A stretch of 64,000 nucleotides of DNA from the NCBI GenBank assembly GCA_950295325.1, contig OX485809.1, positions 8,618,001-8,682,000 of the forward strand, given 5' to 3'. Below the pieces are notes generated by a model, which saw only the letters and a program-made list of their open reading frames with translations, did not search any database and was not told the origin of the DNA. The position numbers were made by a program, and so were the translations under genes. Shown here piece by piece: positions 56,290 to 64,000 of this stretch (its first letter is position 1; every line of letters begins with the position of its first letter). Source of the stretch: Polytrichum commune (lineage: Eukaryota; Streptophyta; Polytrichopsida; Polytrichales; Polytrichaceae).

Positions 56290-58784
56290 GAATCGTGATT
56301 CTAAAGGCAAAATGATGCACTTAGAATTTCTTTTTCTTTTTCTTGTACTTGATGGTGTTAATCACTTAATTTGGGCCTTTGATACCAAACTAAATCCACA
56401 AGCACGTAATCTTGCGAAGGAAATAAAGGAAACATCTCTAGAAATTCTTACGGATCATTATAATCCTCAAGCAATAGTTTATGCGACAACATCAGGACCC
56501 AACATTATTATTGCAGTATTTTACTATGATATTAGCTCATGTTTTGTGAGTGTCACTTTAAAATCGGTTCAATCACCAACAAATAATATTTTTGTGAAAT
56601 GCTCATTATGATTGAATACATCTTCAAGTGTAAGATTCTTCAACCATAGTTGAGTACAATACTAAAATGTATAAGATAGCATTTCAATTATCTTTGTGTG
56701 AAGAACGAATTGATGATGCGCAGATGATAGAGAATACTCTATCCACGTTTTTATGTTGCCAATATTATATCAGCTCAACAATATTGAAATATAAGATACA
56801 CGAAATATCAAGATCTCATATCAATGTTATTACTCGCCGAGAAGCAAAATGAACTATTATTGAAGATCTATGGAAAACGATCTACTGGAATGTTTTTCAT
56901 ATAGAATCATGCAACACATGTGCTGACAACGTGGTTCAAATCCTAAGGATTGAGAAGAAGACCAAAATTAGAGAAAAAAAAATCAAACACTAATGCAAAG
57001 AAAAATTCAACGAGTATGAACACAACGAGCAACGTGATACACACGCCATACATGTAGAACACATGAAGACACCATACGTTCAAACGATGACAAATCCATT
57101 TAGAAATATGAAATCTTATACTATCTTTGTTGGTACCGAACCTAATACTTTAAATGTTTTTTTATTACTAGATAGTGCAAACACCGACATTATTCTTTGT
57201 GATAAGAATTTTTTTTCATATGTAGATCTTGTGATGAGAAAACATATCACCACCATCACTAATAGCCATTTGATATTATACAAAATTAACAAAGCATGTC
57301 TCATTATGCTTAGAGGTACACTTCATACTATTGGATCATAATCGATGTCCAGTTGAAAATATCCCGACATACTCTCAAGCCTATATATTGTTCCTTACTT
57401 TATTCATCTAAGGGGAAGATTGCTACATTTTGTATGAACATATGATATGAGTGCATAAGACATTTAATCATTTTAATAATGAGGCGAATTGTTCCTAGCA
57501 TAAAAAAACACAAAATTCAAGTATCAAATTTGTTGAAATGTATGGAACCTTGTTAATTTTGTGCTTTCAAAAAAATTATTAGTCAACCTTATAAATGGAA
57601 TTTGCCACATGAACTCCTTGTTATATTTCAAAGGGTTCAAATGGATATTTGTGGTCCAATAAATCCACCATGTGAACTGTTGAGATATTTTCTTGTCTTA
57701 ATTGAGGCATCCACAAAATGGTCATATGTCTCTCTTTTAGCTAGTAGGAATCTAGTTTTTCTTAGATTATTGGCACAAATTATACAATTTCGGGCTATGT
57801 GCACATGTCATCCAATTAAATTCATAAGCTTCAGGAAAATTTAAATATCTAGTATTTAGGACATATTATAGTCAATTGGAATGCAATTGTAACACTCGTT
57901 ATTATATATTCATGAGACAATTGGTCTAGCAAAATATTTTATTAATATATTACAATTAATTGTTAGACTATTACTTATGAGATCTAAATTTGCTACTTCA
58001 ATATGAGGTTACGTTATCTTACATGCAGGAATGTTGGTTTGCTTAAGACCCTCCTTACTAGTATCCATTACAACTATAGAAGCAATGTTTGGACAAATAT
58101 CTAATACAAAACACCTAAAAAATTATGGTTGTAAGGTGTTAGTGCCCATTTTTCTCCTACATAGAACTAAGATGGATCCTCAAATGAGAGAGGGGATATA
58201 TATTAGATGTAAATCATTCAGCATTATTAAATATTTAGATCTTCAAACTGGAAATTTATTACAAGGAAAAATTTGTTAATTATTTTTTCGATGAGGAATA
58301 ATTTCCATGTTTGGTACGACAATCAAATTTATGTAGAGATTTGAACTTTAATGTTTTATCTAATCGTAACATGTTTCCAAATTCTTGTACCTAAGAATGC
58401 GAAAGAAAGGTTGAACACATTTTGCATTTGAATTAGTTAACTAATAGACTACCCCATTCATTCAATAATGCAGCGAATGTGACTAAATCACACATTCATG
58501 TTGTTAATGGCCTTGCTCGTATAGAGAAACCCACCATTCAAACCACACCCATAAAAAGATGTCATAGTAAAGATCTTCAACCTTACAAACGACATACCTA
58601 GATAAAGGTATGTGCAGAACGCAAATGTGTGCTTCCAAACATTGAGCTTGATAAATCTGAAAGAGAAGCACCAATTGATTCAATAAAGATTACAATCAAC
58701 TTTGGAAAGATAAGAAATTATAGGACTGTACATATGCCTTTTGTTTCCATGTATCATAACACTTGGATGATGATTGTGATCCAA
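56290..58784 (+). pseudogene. Ty1/copia element, 5' half (gag, protease, integrase), decayed
   Basis: Pieces appear in order on the plus strand: a possible gag start at 56312; a protease relic at 57063-57341 (VFLLLDSANTDIILCDKNFF); integrase core at 57602-57844 (VQMDICGPINPPC, LIEASTKWSYVSLL); and the integrase C-terminal region at 58031-58279 (LKNYGCKVLVPI, IIKYLDLQTGNL). Stops and shifts separate them. The copia text continues past the LINE insertion at 62524. It is a different lineage from the copia fragments at 4.7-10 kb. Confidence 0.75.
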
Positions 58785-59068
58785 GATAGATAGAAACTCC
58801 GGTCCCTTTAGGGGCCGGCGTGAATAGAGTGTCCGTTCGTAATGCCAACAATCCGATGCCCACAGGACATGGGGAAGCTGGGACAAAACTACTCTCCTCT
58901 TTCGAGGATGGACACTATAGTATCCAGTAACAAATAACAGGGGCCCATCATGGCCCACGAGGGAGTATATTTTTTTTAAGGGTGGGACGTTGGTACCAAC
59001 ACACTTGCACCAATCCCTAATCCTGAGATGGGAATAAGTGTTGAATACATTTAAGTTTAAGTTTTGAG

Positions 59069-60685
59069 TTATGGGGGATCTAGATTTTGGGGAAGTGGTT
59101 GGTGGTTTTCAATTCTTCTTTTATGGAGAAGGATTGACATTGCATATTGTATTGCAATGGTATTGATATTTTTAAAGGTATTTTTGATGGTTGCCATGGG
59201 TATTTTGAGATTGTCTTCTAGTAGTTTCATAGGAGGGATGTGGGCAGTAGCTCTAGCCCCAGCAGTAATGACAAGAAGTGGTTCGATTTTCCATCCTCTG
59301 GAAGCAATACTATCAATTAGCGGTTTGTATTTGTTGATTTTAGCTTCTATGGCTTCCCGGGAGAACCGATCGTTACAGTATGTAAATTCAATAAATTGTA
59401 TGGAGAGGTCAGGGTCAATGTCAACTGGTGGGTCATTTTGATATGGTAGTCCTTTAACGCAAAGTATATCAGGTCGGAATTTTGCGTTACAGTGACATCT
59501 TTGTGTGTTACATATGCAGGGGAGTAGCCAATTAGGGACGGTATTTTCTTGGGGATTATTATTGAAGATACCAACATTCATGAGAGTAAAGCATCGGGAT
59601 TTTTCGGACGAGATTAGGAGCTTTCTAATTTCTCCGACTGCTTTGTTATGTCTTTTAACTCTGAGTGAATGTATATGTTGTTGTTTACATTTAAGTAGTA
59701 CATGGAGCCAAGTGTCTGGTTCGTTTGAGTGGCATATGGGGCACGTGATAGAGGGGTATCGTTGGGGACCGAAGAACATTTGTTTCCTAGCATTACCCAT
59801 GTATGTTCCTGTGCGGAATTTAATAAGGCATGATTTTTGTTTGTCAGTGATTGTGGGATTTGTCCAAAAGTCGTTTGATAATTCTTTGTCTATGTCTGCG
59901 TTTTTTGTCCATTTACACGTGTTGGGGGTTTGGGTGGCCATGATTGCTATATTGTTTTCCCTATCATATTTCTTAATTTGTTTGTCTAAGAATCTTACTG
60001 GGCCTTTATCTGGAACGTCGATCATCGAGGCCCAGACATCTTTTTGATAATAATACGGAGTGGCATGGGCATGTTCATATGGATGGGTGGCAATTCTATG
60101 TTCTAATTGTAAGCCTGCTTTTGCAAGTTTGTCGGCTTTTTCATTACCGTCAATGTTGACATGTGCTCGGACTTTGTATAGTATGATTGGTTGTGTACGG
60201 TTTTGAAGGAGTTTTACCATGGAGTTGAGTGTGGTTTGGTCTGGGTGACTATTGTGAAGAGTGGGATGTTTAATTTGTGTGTTGAGTAAATAGAGTACGT
60301 TTAGACTGTCTGTGAATATGAAGGCGGGTTCATTAGGAAATTGTGTATTGATGATTCTTAGTGTTTTATGTATGGCCATCATTTCTGCGCGTAGTATGTT
60401 CTGATGGCCGTGTAATCTTTTGGCGATATTTAAGCCTTTGGGGCTGTAGATACCGTATCCAGCTTTTTCTCTTCTCCATACCCCTGGGGCAATTTCGGTG
60501 GGTTTTATAAAGGAACCATCTGTGTAGTAGCTGAATTGGGGGTGGAATTTTAGGGGAAAATTAGTTTGGTAGTTTGGAAGTTGTGATGTAAGGATATTAT
60601 TGTGTGGGAACATGGTTGGATAAGTTAATTTAGCCCATTTTTTTATTAGGGTTGACGGTGGTGTTCGGAGGGGTGGGTAGTGCAA
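59069..60685 (-). CDS. LINE ORF2 C-terminus: RNase H, CCHC, restriction-like endonuclease?
   Basis: 538 open codons. An RNase H domain comes first (SYYTDGSFIKP, ILRAEMMAIHKTL, FTDSLNVLYLL, NIDGNEKADKLAKAG), with the D-E-D-D pattern complete. Then a zinc motif (CPICHSNEPDTWLHVLLKC). The last 130 residues (FRPDILCVKG, IQFIEFTYCNDRF, KINKYKPLI) show a PD...E-x-T...K arrangement like the restriction-like endonuclease that closes R2-type LINEs. That last call is by pattern only. RNase H plus a C-terminal endonuclease is rare; Dualen/RandI elements of green algae come to mind. The frame is intact though the element is truncated. Confidence 0.7.
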   Translation of the reverse strand: MHYPPLRTPPSTLIKKWAKLTYPTMFPHNNILTSQLPNYQTNFPLKFHPQFSYYTDGSFIKPTEIAPGVWRREKAGYGIYSPKGLNIAKRLHGHQNILRAEMMAIHKTLRIINTQFPNEPAFIFTDSLNVLYLLNTQIKHPTLHNSHPDQTTLNSMVKLLQNRTQPIILYKVRAHVNIDGNEKADKLAKAGLQLEHRIATHPYEHAHATPYYYQKDVWASMIDVPDKGPVRFLDKQIKKYDRENNIAIMATQTPNTCKWTKNADIDKELSNDFWTNPTITDKQKSCLIKFRTGTYMGNARKQMFFGPQRYPSITCPICHSNEPDTWLHVLLKCKQQHIHSLRVKRHNKAVGEIRKLLISSEKSRCFTLMNVGIFNNNPQENTVPNWLLPCICNTQRCHCNAKFRPDILCVKGLPYQNDPPVDIDPDLSIQFIEFTYCNDRFSREAIEAKINKYKPLIDSIASRGWKIEPLLVITAGARATAHIPPMKLLEDNLKIPMATIKNTFKNINTIAIQYAMSILLHKRRIENHQPLPQNLDPP

Positions 60686-60689
60686 TTTG

Positions 60690-62505
60690 TGTGTGACTAT
60701 GTAGAATGTGGAGTGTGTTTGCTGTGTCGTTTATTAATTTCATTTGTTCGTAGGTACCAATATTGTTGTTTTGGTGATGAATACAAAAGATTTGCATGGT
60801 AGATGGTTCTTTGCATTTAATATTAAGTTCAGGGGGTATGGTGGGTTCCTCATAAGTGATTGTATCAGCAGCGAAGTGAGCAATAATGTGTGTGTCCGGA
60901 AATGGGCCTGTGTGTGGGTTGGGGTTGTTGTACCAATCCGTATCCGGGGTTATAAGTATAGTGATTGTATCTGGGTCATTTTGGGCTGCCATGCGTGCCC
61001 AGTGGATGGCTTGTTGTAGGTCTGTTGGATTGTGAGAATGTGCGTATCCGATGCCTTGCCATTTATGGTCAAAAGCTTTTCCTAGAGGTCCAAATATTAT
61101 GTCTCTCGAGAATGGCGAATAGAATTGTGTGAATTGTGTGGGGCATGTAACTATTGAATGTTGTAATGAGAAGATCTAATATGGGGGTTGGTATAGTATA
61201 GTGGGCACGTTTGAGTGGGTCGTTTTTTGGGATACGGTATTTGTACCTTTGATATAGCCAAACAATTTCAGTTTCAAATGATTGGGTAGATGGTTCTAGA
61301 CCATGTGCGGTATTTTTTGCCAATTGGTATTGTTTCCATAGCCACATTAGTCTAGTTTTCGGGATGGTGATGAGGTGTCGTCCATTGTCCTCGTAAATGT
61401 GGGCGACATCAAATTGTGTTTGTATGGTATTAGAGTTTGTTTCGATGTCGTTTTCTGGGTTACATTCATTAATAGAGATATGTGCGAGTGGGATTATCAT
61501 GGTTGGTGTGACGTATCTTGTGTCTCGTTGTTGGTCTTTGGAGAAGTAGGCATTAATGATGTTCGAAAAATGTTTGTGTTGTCTTTCTGTGTAGTAGTGA
61601 ATCAACAAGGTTGTGTTGTGGTTACATGTGGTGGCTTCACAATATGGGTAAAGGTCTCTTTGTGTACGCCATTTATTATATGTGATGTTATTTGTCGTGG
61701 TCCATTGGCAGAGGTAGGACGTGACTGTTCTTTTTATGCCGTTATGGTCATTGGATTGGTTTTGTTTATGATCTAGTATTTTATGTATGGGGAATTTTCG
61801 GGGATTGTTAAGCATGTTGTTGGGAGGGGGGGTAAAGGGGGGTGTGAAGGGTAGGAGGATGTACGGGGGCGGTCGGTGGGCGGGGTAAGATGTTGTGGTG
61901 TCTTTTGATGTATTTGTTTTTTAGAGATCTTGGAGGATGATGTTGTTGGCATGGTGAAGGGCATTGATTGCAAGGGGGATGGCAGAATAATTGGTTTGCG
62001 ATATTAAGTGCGCTTTGGATGAGTTTAGAAGGAGTGGAATAATATATTTTGAATTCGTCCGGACTCATTAGAGTGGTGTCATTAGGCATGGTGATTTGGT
62101 CTAGTGTGGTTATATTATGTACTAGTAATTTGTATAATAATTTAAGTGAGATGTTGGGATTGAGGTCATGGAGTGTTGGTGCTTCCTGCATCCATGCATT
62201 TTCAAGTGGGGATGGGGTTAGTAAGAAGTTATGTAGTGTACTTTTTAGATGGACTCCGGCTTTATGTTTGAGCAGGAATAATGTTCTAGTGATGGGCGAC
62301 CTAACACAATGATGGTATTTAATACGAGTGATATCCTTAGAACCCCCATATTTGGCGAGTATGAATTGTAGTAGCCCGGCATATATCTTCCCAATTCGAC
62401 CTTTATCGTTGAGGGCGTTTTGTAGTTGTTCTCCTATGCATCTTAAGTAGGCATTTTGTAATGAGAATGCTTCAATTCCGAATAGATTGTGTGGGAGTTG
62501 GGTAG
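60690..62505 (-). pseudogene. LINE RT thumb and connector region, frame-broken
   Basis: Read from 62480 downward: FGIEAFSLQNAYLRCIGEQL, then RIGKIYAGLLQFILAKYGGS and SPITRTLFLLKHKAGVHL, matching post-catalytic RT segments of LINEs. The reading continues in three frames (62191-61808, 61815-61069, 60992-60630) that overlap or abut with shifts, up to the RNase H frame. The catalytic RT motif lies beyond the truncation. Confidence 0.6.
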
Positions 62506-62523
62506 CGATGGATTGTGATCCAA

Positions 62524-64000
62524 CTACTATAGCTGAGGCTTGTAATCAAAATGATTGGCCCATGTGGGAAGTGGCAAAGAGATCTGAACTAGAGTCTTTG
62601 ATATCAACGAAGGTGTTTAATCCAGTTGAAACAACGCCAAAAGGGGTTAACCCAGTGGGTTGTAAATAGGCATTTGTAAAAAACAAGACATGTTTTGAAA
62701 TGTTTCCGGATACAAGTACAACTAATTGCCCAAGGTTTCATCCAACGTCCAAACATTAATTATAAAGAGACATATTTCCCTATGATGGACTTAATTATGT
62801 GCAAATATTTCTTTAGTTTTGTAGACGATAAGAAGTTTGAAACAAAATTGATGGTTGTAGTTATCACAAACTTATATGGCAATTTGGATACTAACATAAA
62901 CATGAAGTTCTTTGTGGGGTTGGAATTCCAAAACTCTTAAAAACAACCACAGTGCCCTAAACTTGAAAGGGCATTGTGTGGCCTTAAACATGCCGGTAGT
63001 ATGTGGTACAACTGTCTAGGAGATTTTTTAATAGAACGAGGTTTTAAAAATGATGAGGTTTGTCCATATATCTTTATTAAACGAACTATCACAAAACTAG
63101 TTATTGTGGTTGCATATGTTGATGACCTCAACATCATCGGCACGACTTGCGTCATCTTCGAGATTGTTTCTCAACACAAAGGACAATTTGAGATGAAAGA
63201 TCTTGACGAAACCACCTTTTGTCTTGGCCTACAGGTTGAAAAATTAGTTGTAAGTATTTTTCTAGATCAGAATTTGTATACTCAAAAGCTACTCAATTGT
63301 TTCTCAATGGATGTGGTTTACCCACTAAGTTCCCCGATGGTGGTACGGTCATTGAATCTAAAGAATGATGAGTTTAGACCATGTGATGAGGGGAAAAAGT
63401 ATTTGAGACCAGAAACTCCATACTTGGCAGCAATAGGTGCATTAATGTATTTGGCAAATTGCACCAAGCCTAACATTGCATTTGCCATTAATTTTCTGGC
63501 TAGATTTAATGCTAAGCCAACAAAACAACATTGGAATGGTGCCAAACATCGTATGATACCTCAAGGGCATTAAAGATCTAGAATTATTTTATTAAGTTGG
63601 AGAAGATAGCAACATCAAAGAATATGTGGATTACCTTTTCGATCTACATAAATGAAAATCACAAACATATTATCTTTTCCTTAAACGAGGAGCAACAATG
63701 TCTTGAAAATCAATGAAGTAGAGCCTTGCAAGAACATCCTCAAACCATTTAGAAATCATAGCCCTACGAATGCGTTTGGTTGAGATTGGTGGATGGCTTC
63801 ACCAAAGGTTTTTATGGTTTTTCCCAATGTTCCAAAATCTCCAATAGTGATCTATGAAGATAATGCGGCATGCATTACTCAGATAAAGGCGGGCTACATC
63901 AAAGAAGACCGAATCAAGCACATCTTACCAAAGTTATTTTTCACTTATGAGTTATTGAGATAAGATATTGATATGATGCAATTTAGGTCTTCTAATAACC
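62524..64000 (+). pseudogene. Ty1/copia element, RT and RNase H half, runs off the window
   Basis: Follows the LINE: NDWPMWEVAKRSELESL, the RT start, then GLKHAGSMWYNCL, VIVVAYVDDLNIIG (Y-V-D-D catalytic motif) and PYLAAIGALMYLANCT at 62974-63573. Beyond 63840 comes an RNase H segment (EDNAACITQIKAGYIKEDR). There is a stop after PVGCK at 62669 and later frame shifts, so the element is dead. The right LTR is not in the window. Confidence 0.85.

Larger units (their letters stand above)
58785..62510 (-). mobile_element. 5'-truncated LINE inserted in the copia element
   Basis: GATTGTGATCCAA occurs at 58772-58784 and again at 62511-62523, a 13-bp target duplication exactly bounding the segment. 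The orientation is minus, so the 3' end is at 58785; it ends in short CTAT units and not poly(A). The upstream end enters inside the RT thumb region, so the endonuclease or RT portions usually upstream are gone. It interrupts the copia RT reading (58.7 and 62.5 kb join in sense). Confidence 0.85.

Noticed and set aside
59064-60047. Plus-strand hydrophobic frames of 125 and 180 codons resembling membrane proteins
   Set aside because: They are the complement of the LINE RNase H-endonuclease frame.
1-64000. CRISPR array, prokaryotic operon or organellar DNA
   Set aside because: Spliceosomal introns, LTR elements and MITEs throughout indicate a plant nuclear genome; the tandem arrays seen lack spacer structure.

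Overview
The window looks like nuclear DNA of a land plant, most likely a moss: AT-rich, intron-bearing genes scattered in nested transposable elements. The best lineage clue is a LEAFY/FLORICAULA gene on the minus strand (17849-21341). Its DNA-binding domain has Asp and Cys where flowering-plant LEAFY has His and Arg, the combination I recall as typical of moss LEAFY. Four host loci can be supported: LEAFY; a RING-finger gene (26222-28099, +) with an in-frame TGA in its second exon; a three-exon plastid-type riboflavin synthase (28940-31701, -) whose splice phases fit exactly; and a His/Pro-rich open reading frame with a TATA-type promoter (53340-54404, -).

Left part (1-16.4 kb): decayed Ty1/copia fragments on the minus strand (4.7-5.3 kb and 8.6-10.1 kb), a PIF/Harbinger-like transposase remnant, several Tourist-like MITEs with TTA/TAA target duplications, a tRNA-derived SINE-like segment, a 760-bp TIR element with a 4-bp target duplication (second copy at 38.0 kb), a 70-bp tandem repeat and a hAT-type MITE with a perfect 8-bp duplication. 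The LEAFY introns hold three more MITEs. A 5S rRNA-like segment lies in riboflavin synthase intron 1.

Central part (35.9-52.4 kb): a nested stack. An old Ty3/gypsy element, reduced to LTRs, gag and protease, carries the second TIR element in its gag-protease region and a mariner/pogo-like element in its right LTR. Inserted into it is a young 10-kb Ty3/gypsy element (40104-50087) whose 432-bp LTRs read as identical. Its polyprotein order is gag, two zinc knuckles, aspartic protease, DNMT3-like cytosine-5 DNA methyltransferase, UAG stop, reverse transcriptase, RNase H, integrase, PHD finger. The UAG is in frame and followed by CAA TCA, which fits the tobamovirus-type readthrough context UAG-CARYYA. 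The element therefore appears to carry a DNA methylation writer upstream of the stop and a possible histone reader downstream of it. This is the most remarkable system in the window. Its 3' end is also odd: a 106-bp copy of the flanking target sequence lies inside the element, before the 3' LTR.

Right part (56.3-64 kb): a decayed Ty1/copia element on the plus strand, running off the window end, interrupted by a 5'-truncated LINE (58785-62510, -) with a 13-bp target duplication. The LINE's last ORF joins RNase H, a CCHC finger and a possible restriction-like endonuclease domain. No tRNA gene, rRNA operon or CRISPR array was seen. All calls are from reading the sequence; no searches were run.
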